A stretch of 5,719 bases of DNA from Methanobacteriota archaeon (GCA_009779205.1 WRER01000072.1:1-5719), one strand, 5' to 3'. Numbered from the stretch's first letter, positions 1-5,719 are shown. Program-made: numbers and translations. Notes: generated by a model not told the origin, from the letters alone.

Positions 1-408
1 CTTATCTCCAATGCCAATTGCCTGGGCATTTTCAGCAATCATTTGGTCAAGTGTTACTATCCTCTCAACAGGTGTCTGTACAGTAACTGCATTATCATTG
101 GCATCTAGCACAACTATCTCTGTTGCAGTTCCTTCAATAATTGCCCATATTTGGTCAACATCGTGTTCATCAAGAATGCCATCATTATTTGCATCCGCAA
201 AACGGGTTGGTGGTTCCTGACCTGCAATCATACGATAAACCGAGACAACATCATTTTCATCGATATTCATGTCTTCATTGGCATTTCCAAAGATATTTAA
301 CGTGTACTCAACTTCTGCTGCATAGGCCCCTACACATACACAGCCAAAGACAAGCAATAGAGCAATCACTATACGATCTACTGTACGATCCATCTTATTT
401 CTAATCAT
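1..408 (-). CDS. Secreted ABC transporter substrate-binding protein with N-terminal dockerin-like domain (partial, C-terminus off left edge)
   Basis: Seen: an open frame of 136 codons reading leftward from ATG at 408-406 to the window edge. Residues 1-12 are basic (MIRNKMDRTVDR), residues 13-30 are a hydrophobic signal segment ending AYA, so cleavage after about residue 30 is likely. Two EF-hand-like dockerin loops follow: N42-N44-D46-N48-D50-D53 and D72-N74-D76-I78-D80-D83, each followed by a short helix (VVSVYRMIAG; VDQIWAIIEG). From about residue 98 the sequence IVVLDANDNAVTVQTPVERIVTLD..AIGIGDK matches the opening of periplasmic-binding-protein family 2 (FecB/BtuF type), where V..PVERIV and A.GxGDK are typical. 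Known: such proteins capture metal chelates outside the membrane and deliver them to a FecCD permease. Context: divergent from that permease. Start choice: GGTGA lies 6 nt before this ATG; a second in-frame ATG at residue 6 (393-391) lacks this. The ligand is unknown; an iron siderophore, heme or cobalamin are all possible. Confidence 0.9.
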   Translation of the reverse strand, partial: MIRNKMDRTVDRIVIALLLVFGCVCVGAYAAEVEYTLNIFGNANEDMNIDENDVVSVYRMIAGQEPPTRFADANNDGILDEHDVDQIWAIIEGTATEIVVLDANDNAVTVQTPVERIVTLDQMIAENAQAIGIGDK

Positions 409-414
409 TTACTT

Positions 415-419
415 TCACC
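415..419 (-). promoter_or_regulatory. Shine-Dalgarno GGTGA of the binding-protein gene
   Basis: On the minus strand GGTGA sits 6 nt before the ATG at 408-406. It matches the GGTGA part of the archaeal anti-16S consensus (GGAGGTGATC). It fixes the start at residue 1 rather than at the in-frame methionine 6. Its first base is also the last base of the adjacent palindrome at 419-431. Confidence 0.75.
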
Positions 420-431
420 ACACTCAGTGTG
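419..431. repeat. 13-nt perfect palindrome next to the binding-protein start
   Basis: CACACTCAGTGTG is self-complementary around a central base (425). It lies where the leftward transcript is predicted to begin and touches the GGTGA ribosome site. In DNA it could be a repressor operator; in RNA it could fold as a five-pair stem with a three-base loop next to the ribosome site. No regulator family is recognised from its sequence. Confidence 0.4.
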
Positions 432-444
432 TGCTATTATGTAT

Positions 445-461
445 GAAATATAAGGTATATA
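445..461 (+). promoter_or_regulatory. BRE/TATA-type promoter candidate for the rightward transporter operon
   Basis: GAAATATAAGG (445-455) resembles a purine-rich BRE followed by a TATA box, and TATATA (456-461) is an alternative box. Transcription would start at about 477-485, leaving a leader of roughly 85-90 nt before the permease ATG at 568. The same bases serve as the candidate promoter of the leftward gene, so the two promoters would be back-to-back and overlapping. A more distal, weaker TATA-like stretch exists at about 492-499 (TAATACTA). Confidence 0.4.
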
Positions 462-462
462 G
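447..462 (-). promoter_or_regulatory. TATA-type promoter candidates for the leftward binding-protein gene
   Basis: Read leftward, two TATA-like octamers lie in tandem: CTATATAC (462-455) and CTTATATT (454-447). Archaeal transcription usually begins about 25 nt downstream of the TATA centre, which predicts a start between about 433 and 426. That gives a short leader of roughly 20 nt containing the GGTGA ribosome site. The boxes are seen in the sequence; the start site is inferred. Confidence 0.5.
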
Positions 463-465
463 GTT

Positions 466-482
466 ATTACTTCACATGTAAT
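466..482. repeat. Inverted repeat ATTAC-N7-GTAAT in the divergent control region
   Basis: ATTAC (466-470) and GTAAT (478-482) are exact inverted half-sites separated by 7 nt. They lie just downstream of the rightward TATA candidate and span its predicted start. The same GTAAT pentamer recurs at 491-495 inside the next palindrome, which makes a regulator-binding cluster plausible. Function is inferred from position only. Confidence 0.35.
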
Positions 483-488
483 GAAAAA

Positions 489-499
489 TAGTAATACTA
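489..499. repeat. 11-nt perfect palindrome TAGTAATACTA
   Basis: TAGTAATACTA is fully symmetric around base 494. It lies 7 nt beyond the ATTAC-N7-GTAAT repeat and shares the GTAAT core with it. It may be a second operator for the rightward operon. AT-rich archaeal intergenic DNA yields such symmetry by chance fairly often, so confidence is modest. Confidence 0.3.
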
Positions 500-514
500 G
501 TTCTTACAAAATGT

Positions 515-571
515 ATGAATACACCCATCCAGGAACATGATCCTAAATCCGGAGTTTTTGTGAAGCAATGA
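515..571 (+). CDS. Possible 18-codon leader ORF overlapping the permease start
   Basis: ATG at 515 opens a frame encoding MNTPIQEHDPKSGVFVKQ and stops at TGA 569-571. That stop overlaps the permease ATG (568-570) in an ATGA arrangement, the geometry used for translational coupling and also found between the two half-transporters downstream. It lies within the predicted leader of the operon. Against it: no convincing Shine-Dalgarno precedes 515 and the peptide resembles nothing I recognise. A still shorter ORF (511-540, MYEYTHPGT) starts 4 nt earlier in another frame. It could be a coupling leader peptide or chance. Confidence 0.25.
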   Translation: MNTPIQEHDPKSGVFVKQ

Positions 572-1653
572 TTCAGATAGATGACACATCCATCCAAAAG
601 GAAGATAATAAAACTGTACAAAATGCTTTTAGACAGTATCACTCCAAAAAAATACTATTTTTTATAGTGGTATCTGTACTCATTTTATTGCTTGTAGGCA
701 TTGCTGCTTCATTTGGCTCGTACGAGCTTACTCTGAAGCAGGTTTACAGTACCATATTTCTTGGATTATTTCCTTCTTTTGGGACAGCAGATAGTGTGGC
801 AAGTTCTATTATCTGGGATATCCGTCTTCCACGAATCACTATGGCGATTATTTCTGGAGCAAGTCTTGGTGTTGCAGGAGCTATTATGCAAGGAGTACTT
901 CGAAACCCTCTTGCTGAGCCATTTACTCTCGGAATCTCTTCCGCTGCAGCAATGGGTGCATCTATTTCAATTATTGGTGGAGTAAAACTCTTTGGTTCAT
1001 ATAGCGTAGTACTAAATTCGTTTATTTGTGCATTTATTGCAACAATGGTTATTTATTCTATTGCAAAAACCAAAGGAATGACAACAGAAGCAATTATTCT
1101 TGCTGGAATTGCTATTATGTTCCTTTTAGATGCGGTAACTTCATTTACTCAATATCTTGGTACATCAGAGCAGATTCAGGCAGTTGTATTCTGGATGATG
1201 GGAAGTGTCTCTGTTGCCAATTGGAACGCGGTATATTTTGTGTTCAGCATTGTTCTCATTTCGATTCCGTATCTCATCTACAAAGCATCTGATATCACGA
1301 TCATTGGGTCAGGTGATGAGACTGCTCATAGTCTTGGGATCAATGTCGAAAGAGTTAGAATGAGAACTCTCATATTTGGTGCACTGCTTACTGCATCGGT
1401 GACGGCATTTTGTGGCATTATTGGATTTGTTGGATTGGTATCTCCTCATATTACCCGAATGATTATAGGAGGAGATAATCGGTATGTTATTCCTGGTTCT
1501 GCCCTTGTTGGTGCTATCTTACTGCTTGGGGCAGATACTGTTGCGCGAACAATACTTGCTCCGATGATCCTTCCTGTTGGTATTATGACAGCATTTGTGG
1601 GAGTTCCCTTCTTTATGTACTTATTTATGAGAAAAAGGAAAGAATTATGGTAA
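568..1653 (+). CDS. FecCD/BtuC-family ABC transporter permease (metal-chelate uptake)
   Basis: A 361-residue integral membrane protein of the usual family length that forms the channel, as a homodimer, of a type II ABC importer. Visible family landmarks: WDIRLPRI (83-90), SGASLGVAGAIMQGVLRNPLAEPF (96-119), LGISSAAAMG (121-130), MGSVSVANW (211-219), the cytoplasmic ATPase-contact region GDETAHSLGINVERVR (249-264), GFVGLVSPHITR (286-297), and GADTVAR..LAPMILPVGIMTAFVGVPFF (321-349). About ten hydrophobic segments can be drawn from residue 29 to 353; residues 1-28 are polar and probably cytoplasmic. It should pair with the divergent binding protein and the ATPase whose start it overlaps by 7 nt. 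Start: ATG 568 is the only ATG before the first membrane segment. Ribosome signals are weak: GTGA 4 nt away, GGAG 13 nt away. Substrate (siderophore, heme, cobalamin) is not resolved by sequence. Confidence 0.96.
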   Translation: MIQIDDTSIQKEDNKTVQNAFRQYHSKKILFFIVVSVLILLLVGIAASFGSYELTLKQVYSTIFLGLFPSFGTADSVASSIIWDIRLPRITMAIISGASLGVAGAIMQGVLRNPLAEPFTLGISSAAAMGASISIIGGVKLFGSYSVVLNSFICAFIATMVIYSIAKTKGMTTEAIILAGIAIMFLLDAVTSFTQYLGTSEQIQAVVFWMMGSVSVANWNAVYFVFSIVLISIPYLIYKASDITIIGSGDETAHSLGINVERVRMRTLIFGALLTASVTAFCGIIGFVGLVSPHITRMIIGGDNRYVIPGSALVGAILLLGADTVARTILAPMILPVGIMTAFVGVPFFMYLFMRKRKELW

Positions 1654-2474
1654 ATATAGAGTTAAACGGTGTTTGTTTCAGTTATCCTGGAGCAGATGTT
1701 TTACATGATGTGACCTTCTCTATGCGTCCGGGTCACATAACAGGTCTTATTGGTCCGAATGGTTCTGGAAAAAGTACCCTCATTAAATGCATAGACGCCA
1801 TTCTCAAACCTCTGGGCTCTATCCTTCTTGATGGAAAGGATGTCTTGAAAATGGATCCGGTACATCGTGCCAGAACAATTGGCTTTCTACCTCAGAGTTC
1901 CACCAGTGCTATGGATTCTACTGTTTTTGACACGGTGCTCATGGGACGGCGCCCCCATTCAGCCTGGCGTATTAGCGATAATGACATCAATAAGGTTGCC
2001 GATGCGCTAAGCCAGTTGGGAATGCAGGATATGGCAATGAAACAGTTTGCATCTCTTTCTGGAGGACAAAAACAGATGGTACTTCTCGCACGTGCTATCT
2101 GCCAGGAGCCTAAAGTGCTGCTTTTGGATGAACCAACATCTGCCCTTGATATCCGTCATCAGCTTGAAGTTTTGAATATTGTGCATCAGCTTGTGAAAGA
2201 AAGACAGATATCTGCAATAATTGCTCTTCATGATCTGAATTTAGGTGCTAGATATACCGATTCACTTGTAATGCTGCGAAATGGTAAAGTATTTTCTGCA
2301 GGGACTCCTGCTGATTTATATAGCGCTGAAATGATTCAGGAGGTATACGGCGTAGAAGCAATTATCATCGAGGTACTTGGAAGACCACATGTTGTTCCTA
2401 TCAGTCCTTCGAAGCCTTTACCCTGTACTCATTATGATAATTCTGATGGCTTTCTTTTGGAGATTCCTGCATAG
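1647..2474 (+). CDS. FecE/BtuD-type ABC transporter ATP-binding protein
   Basis: A 275-residue cytoplasmic ATPase that powers the permease encoded just upstream. All motifs are intact: aromatic A-loop region FSYPG (11-15), Walker A GPNGSGKST (36-44), Q-loop Q83, signature LSGGQ (137-141), Walker B VLLLDEP with catalytic E162 (157-163), D-loop SALD (165-168) and H-loop H195 in ALHDLN. The segment YSAEMIQEVYGVEAIIIEVLGRPHVVPI (225-252) is the usual C-terminal part of iron-chelate and cobalamin ATPases; about 20 further residues have no evident motif. The start overlaps the permease end by 7 nt, with GGAAAG 4 nt upstream, so translation is probably coupled. The next gene's ATG follows its stop codon directly. 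Family assignment is firm; the ligand is not. Confidence 0.97.
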   Translation: MVNIELNGVCFSYPGADVLHDVTFSMRPGHITGLIGPNGSGKSTLIKCIDAILKPLGSILLDGKDVLKMDPVHRARTIGFLPQSSTSAMDSTVFDTVLMGRRPHSAWRISDNDINKVADALSQLGMQDMAMKQFASLSGGQKQMVLLARAICQEPKVLLLDEPTSALDIRHQLEVLNIVHQLVKERQISAIIALHDLNLGARYTDSLVMLRNGKVFSAGTPADLYSAEMIQEVYGVEAIIIEVLGRPHVVPISPSKPLPCTHYDNSDGFLLEIPA

Positions 2475-4331
2475 ATGGAGCGTTCAAATACCCCTCCATT
2501 TGGAAAAAAGACGAATTTCGCATCTATTTTCCAGCAATGCATCTCGCTGTGTGTGGATGTTCGGTTTATCCAGATGATTCCCGATCTTCCCTGGCTCGTG
2601 GCAAAAATCTTTTTAGCAGCTTTGTTGAGCTCTGCTGCATTGATTTTACTGCTTTTTTTTGCAAGCACCTTTATTGCCAGATTAATTGATGGTCAGCTCA
2701 TCACGGATTTACTCCCTATTGTTGTTTGCATGGTAATCATGCTTCTGCTTCGAATGGGGGCAGAGGTCTTTCAGGAACAGGCCGCCTGTACAGCAGCGGG
2801 TGTCATGAAGCATTCCATCAGATCGCGGATGTATCACCAGATCCTTATGCTTGGCCCGTCATTTACTGATAAAAACGATTCAGGATCTATTGCAGCGACA
2901 TTTGTTGATGGAGCAGAGCAACTTGAACAGTATATTGCCTATTATATCCCATACATTTTTCTCTGCCTGATTATCCCACTCGGTCTTTTTATTGGATTTG
3001 CAGTATTTGTGGATCTTATTACTGCTCTCATCCTTCTTGCCTTTGTTCCATTGATCCCCCTTGTCATTATGCTGTCAAACAGGCACAAACATATGAAACG
3101 ATCTGATGTCTGGAGTGAGTACAGGCAACTGAGTGCTTTTTATTCTGAAAGTCTACAAGGTCTAACAACACTCAAACTTTTCAATCAGCATCTGTCACGG
3201 GGGAAGGAGGTTCGCACACGGGCGGACAGGCTTAGTGCAACATGGATTCGAAGGCTTCGGTTCGGTCTTTTAGTGAGTTTCATTGCAGATACTATCCCTT
3301 ACCTAGGGTACGGGGCTGCAATGCTGTATGTATGTATTGGTCTTTCTGCTGGCTGGATGACAACCACACAGGTCATGCTTGTTTTACTTCTGGCACCACT
3401 ATTTTATGAACATGTTATTCATCTTGGAGAGTATTATCACAACAGTGTTAATGCAAAAAGCACTATTGACTCGGTACTCTCTATTGTAGAAGCTGTTCCA
3501 GAGATAACAGATTCTACCGGGTCTGCAGAAGATGAAGCATCTAAGCAGATTCAACTGCCTTATTTGCGAACAATTTCTTTTTGTGATGTTTCTTTTGCAT
3601 ATGAACCGAACAGACCTGTTTTGAAGAATTGCTCATTTACTATACGAGAAGGTGAAATAGTGGCATTTGTTGGTGCATCTGGAGTTGGAAAGAGCACTAT
3701 TATTGATTTGTTATTCCGTTTTTACACTCCTGATTCAGGAAAAATTACTCTGGGAGACATTTCTATTGATACCCTTCCTCTGGCGTTTGTCAGGAAGCAA
3801 TTTTCGCTTGTATCGCAGGATGTCTACCTTTTTTATGATACTGTCAAAAATAACCTCACCTTTGGAAGGCCAGATGCCACTTCTGATGAGATAGATAATG
3901 CGGTCTCTCTTTCCTGCCTTAATTCTCTTATTTCTGTTCTTCCAAGCGGGCTTGATACGATGATTGGAGAGCGAGGAATTCGACTTTCTGGTGGAGAACG
4001 GCAGAGAATCTCCATTGGAAGAGCAGTCCTCACTCCTGCACCAGTGCTCATCCTGGATGAACCAACAGCAAGCGTTGACACAGAAAGTGAGCGCTCTATA
4101 AAGCACTCCTTAAAAAAGATACTTGCTGGAAAGACTGCACTTATCATTTCTCACCGTCTGTCTACGATTCGGGATGCTGATCGCATTCTTGTGATGGATG
4201 ATGGTCGTATTGCAGAATCAGGGACTCATGACGAATTAATGAGATTCAATGGAAAATATGCACATTTTGTCTTGTCACAGGATATGCACAAACAAGCTTC
4301 TTCCCATTCTTCCAGTGGAGGAGCAATATGA
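2475..4331 (+). CDS. Exporter-fold ABC half-transporter, subunit 1 (membrane domain plus ATPase; CydD/YbtP-like)
   Basis: 618 residues, normal for a fused half-transporter. Six hydrophobic segments lie roughly at 41-67, 76-95, 154-180, 182-200, 264-291 and 295-312. The ATPase follows from about 366: A-loop Y376, Walker A GASGVGKST (400-408), Q448, X-loop GERG (498-501), LSGGE (504-508), Walker B VLILDEP with E529 (524-530), H560. Nothing catalytic is missing. The stretch SLQGLTTLKLFNQ (226-238) and LLLAPLFYEHVIHLGEYYHNSVNA (304-327) recall CydD-family membrane domains (thiol/heme transporters), while the operon context recalls YbtP-type siderophore importers. ATG abuts the previous stop; GGAG lies 12 nt upstream, so reinitiation is likely. 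It should heterodimerise with the overlapping next gene. Role inferred: moving the same chelate, a derivative or a chelator across the membrane; direction unknown. Confidence 0.93.
   Translation: MERSNTPPFGKKTNFASIFQQCISLCVDVRFIQMIPDLPWLVAKIFLAALLSSAALILLLFFASTFIARLIDGQLITDLLPIVVCMVIMLLLRMGAEVFQEQAACTAAGVMKHSIRSRMYHQILMLGPSFTDKNDSGSIAATFVDGAEQLEQYIAYYIPYIFLCLIIPLGLFIGFAVFVDLITALILLAFVPLIPLVIMLSNRHKHMKRSDVWSEYRQLSAFYSESLQGLTTLKLFNQHLSRGKEVRTRADRLSATWIRRLRFGLLVSFIADTIPYLGYGAAMLYVCIGLSAGWMTTTQVMLVLLLAPLFYEHVIHLGEYYHNSVNAKSTIDSVLSIVEAVPEITDSTGSAEDEASKQIQLPYLRTISFCDVSFAYEPNRPVLKNCSFTIREGEIVAFVGASGVGKSTIIDLLFRFYTPDSGKITLGDISIDTLPLAFVRKQFSLVSQDVYLFYDTVKNNLTFGRPDATSDEIDNAVSLSCLNSLISVLPSGLDTMIGERGIRLSGGERQRISIGRAVLTPAPVLILDEPTASVDTESERSIKHSLKKILAGKTALIISHRLSTIRDADRILVMDDGRIAESGTHDELMRFNGKYAHFVLSQDMHKQASSHSSSGGAI
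4317..4323 (+). promoter_or_regulatory. Strong Shine-Dalgarno GGAGGAG for the second half-transporter
   Basis: GGAGGAG lies 4 nt before ATG 4328, inside the last codons of the preceding gene. It is the best ribosome site in the window and decides the start of the downstream gene, whose ATG overlaps the upstream TGA as ATGA. Confidence 0.8.
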
Positions 4332-5719
4332 ACCATTATGGCTTATTCCTGCGTCTGTTTTCTATTGTCAAGTATCAGATTCCTGTTCTTTCACTTGGCA
4401 TTATCTCTGACATTTTAAAATATCTTGTAACACTTGGTATTGGCTTACTAGGAGTAGAACTGCTTCGAATGGCACGAGCTGGAGATGATACATCTCTATT
4501 GCTTCCTATTGGATTGCTAATACTATTATGTGCTTTTCTGAGGGGATTTTTCGGGTATATGAGTTCATATCTCTGTCATGTTGGTGCCTATAATATTCTT
4601 GCAGTCCTCAGGGATCGATTCTATCACAGCATTGAACCTCTGGCTCCGGCACGTTTTATACAGAAGCGAACTGGGGATCTGGTGTCTATTGCAGGAAATA
4701 ACATCGAAATGCTTGAATTATTTTTTGCCCATACTATCTCTCCACTCATAACAGCGGTTGTTATTCCGATTATTGTATTTATTTCTCTCTTTTTTATTCA
4801 TTCTGCTGTTGCCTGTGTTTATCTTTTATTTATTATTTTTATTGCATTACTTCCACGATGTGCATTTCATCTTAATGCTGACAGAGGGGAGGTTCTCCGT
4901 GAAAAATTGGCTTATTTGCATGCATTTTTAATAGACTGTGTTCAAGGAATTCGCGAGATATTGGCGTTTTCTCGTTCTCATTCCCGTTACAGGGAGGTTA
5001 TGGATTTTACCGATCAGTATCAGGATGAGTACGGAGAATATGTTCGAAAAAATACATATGTAACCGCATTGTTTATCCTGCTGATTTCTGGAGGAATTAT
5101 TACATTACTTTTGGTATCTTCCTATCTTTCTGCATTAAATCTAATTGATCCACTCAGTCTTCCCATTGTTATTTTATTTGCTTCAGCAGGTTTTAGCTCA
5201 ATGTCGCAAATTGTAGAGATTTCAAAACAGCTGAGTTTGACCGTTGCAGGTGCAAAACGTCTGTATGATTTGATAGATATGGTTCCTGATATTCAGGAAC
5301 CTGAATCTCCAGAGGATCCTGAGGATATCACTGCAGAAATAGTTGTGAAGGATGTTTCGTTTAGGTATCATGAGGATGAGCCATTTGTTCTGAGTGATGT
5401 TAGTTTTACTGTTCCAAAAGGAAAGACTGTAGCTCTTGTAGGTATAACTGGTGCAGGAAAAACTACAATTTCACATTTGATTATGCGCTTTTGGGATCCG
5501 GTATCAGGAGAGATTTGTATTGGGGGATATGATATTCGATCACTTTCGACGTGGAAGTTAAGAGATATGGTTGCAATGGTTACTCAGGATATCTTTCTTT
5601 TGAATGCATCAATTATGGAAAATATTCGACTTGGCCGTGCTGATGCTACTAATGAGGAAGTCATCGCAGCAGCAATGGTTGCAAACATCCATGATTTTGT
5701 GAGTACGCTTCCAGATGGC
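4328..5719 (+). CDS. Exporter-fold ABC half-transporter, subunit 2 (partial, C-terminus off right edge; CydC/YbtQ-like)
   Basis: An open frame of 464 codons from ATG 4328 (MNHYGLFLRLFSIVKYQ) to the window edge. Hydrophobic segments lie roughly at 17-45, 57-78, 134-157, 158-177, 241-267 and 274-292. The ATPase begins near 336: A-loop Y347, Walker A GITGAGKTT (372-380), Q420 in TQDIFLLN, then NIRLGRADATNEEVIAAA; the sequence ends at STLPDG, just before the expected X-loop and signature. Walker A has Thr in place of the common Ser (GxTGxGK), which I recall in CydC; RFWDPVSGEI and GGYDIRSL also fit CydC/YbtQ-like ATPases. It overlaps subunit 1 by ATGA, so both are probably made in equal amounts and form a heterodimer. 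Whether its catalytic glutamate, signature and histidine are intact cannot be seen here. A further 100-120 residues are expected beyond the edge. Confidence 0.93.
   Translation, partial: MNHYGLFLRLFSIVKYQIPVLSLGIISDILKYLVTLGIGLLGVELLRMARAGDDTSLLLPIGLLILLCAFLRGFFGYMSSYLCHVGAYNILAVLRDRFYHSIEPLAPARFIQKRTGDLVSIAGNNIEMLELFFAHTISPLITAVVIPIIVFISLFFIHSAVACVYLLFIIFIALLPRCAFHLNADRGEVLREKLAYLHAFLIDCVQGIREILAFSRSHSRYREVMDFTDQYQDEYGEYVRKNTYVTALFILLISGGIITLLLVSSYLSALNLIDPLSLPIVILFASAGFSSMSQIVEISKQLSLTVAGAKRLYDLIDMVPDIQEPESPEDPEDITAEIVVKDVSFRYHEDEPFVLSDVSFTVPKGKTVALVGITGAGKTTISHLIMRFWDPVSGEICIGGYDIRSLSTWKLRDMVAMVTQDIFLLNASIMENIRLGRADATNEEVIAAAMVANIHDFVSTLPDG
5281..5301. repeat. 9-bp inverted repeat with 3-nt centre inside the subunit 2 gene
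   Basis: Arms GGTTCCTGA (5281-5289) and TCAGGAACC (5293-5301) are exact reverse complements separated by TAT. They fall in the codons for the linker between membrane domain and ATPase (MVPDIQEP). As RNA this would be a stable hairpin; as DNA a symmetric site. No function is known; the codons read normally through it. Confidence 0.5.

Noticed and set aside
340..360. Lipoprotein signal (cysteine lipobox) in the binding-protein signal peptide
   Set aside because: VFGC (residues 20-23) has Phe at the position that is normally small, and it lies inside the hydrophobic core. AYA at 28-30 is a better ordinary signal-peptidase site, although lipid anchoring cannot be fully excluded.
11..404. Plus-strand open frames (69 and 87 residues) at the left end
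   Set aside because: They are antisense to the binding-protein gene, whose minus-strand frame has a signal peptide, two calcium loops and a recognisable binding-domain start. The plus frames have no family features.
1..408. Cellulosome component, because of the dockerin
   Set aside because: The domain after the dockerin begins like a metal-chelate binding protein, not a glycoside hydrolase, and the neighbours are transporter genes.
560..571. GTG at 560 as an alternative permease start
   Set aside because: It is in a different frame and reaches TGA after three codons. In the permease frame only ATG 568 is available after the upstream stop at 544-546.
1651..1653. Possible frameshift or fusion between permease and ATPase because the reading frames overlap
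   Set aside because: Both proteins have complete, family-typical ends and lengths. A 7-nt overlap is ordinary for coupled operon genes.
2432..2668. Minus-strand frame of 78 residues spanning the ATPase/half-transporter junction
   Set aside because: It overlaps two well-supported genes on the other strand, and its low-complexity lysine/alanine-rich start is the complement of membrane-segment codons.
3735..4147. Two minus-strand frames of 123 and 104 residues opposite the ATPase of half-transporter 1
   Set aside because: The plus strand encodes intact Walker A, Q-loop, LSGGE and Walker B across this stretch. The antisense frames show no domain and have no promoter or ribosome site.

Overview
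The window looks like part of a methanogenic (euryarchaeal) genome. The clues are archaeal-style TATA elements between divergent genes, a Shine-Dalgarno of the GGTGA type before the leftmost gene, tightly overlapping genes, and a secreted solute-binding protein that begins with a dockerin-like calcium-binding pair, an arrangement I associate with methanogens. The lineage is an inference; there is no rRNA or other phylogenetic marker here. The sequence is AT-leaning throughout, and I see no obvious foreign island.

Layout: positions 1-408 (minus strand) hold the N-terminal 136 residues of a secreted ABC-transporter binding protein that runs off the left edge. Positions 409-567 are a divergent control region with overlapping TATA-like elements, three small symmetric sequences and a short leader ORF. 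From 568 onward a compact plus-strand operon carries: a FecCD/BtuC-type permease (568-1653), its FecE/BtuD-type ATPase (1647-2474), a first exporter-fold ABC half-transporter (2475-4331) and a second one (4328-5719, cut by the right edge). Junctions are a 7-nt overlap, a direct abutment and an ATGA overlap, so the four genes are almost certainly co-transcribed and partly translationally coupled.

Functionally, binding protein, permease and ATPase form a complete type II importer for a metal chelate (ferric siderophore, heme or cobalamin). The two half-transporters look like the two subunits of one heterodimer. Their closeness to the importer, and resemblance to both CydDC-like and YbtPQ-like proteins, suggests a second membrane step for the same cargo, its breakdown product or a chelator. 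Import, export and the actual ligand cannot be decided from sequence alone.

The most interesting points are the dockerin-tagged binding protein, the type II importer plus exporter-fold pair in one operon, the symmetric elements near both predicted transcription starts, and the 18-codon leader ORF whose stop overlaps the permease start. I find no tRNA, rRNA, CRISPR array, insertion sequence or terminator.
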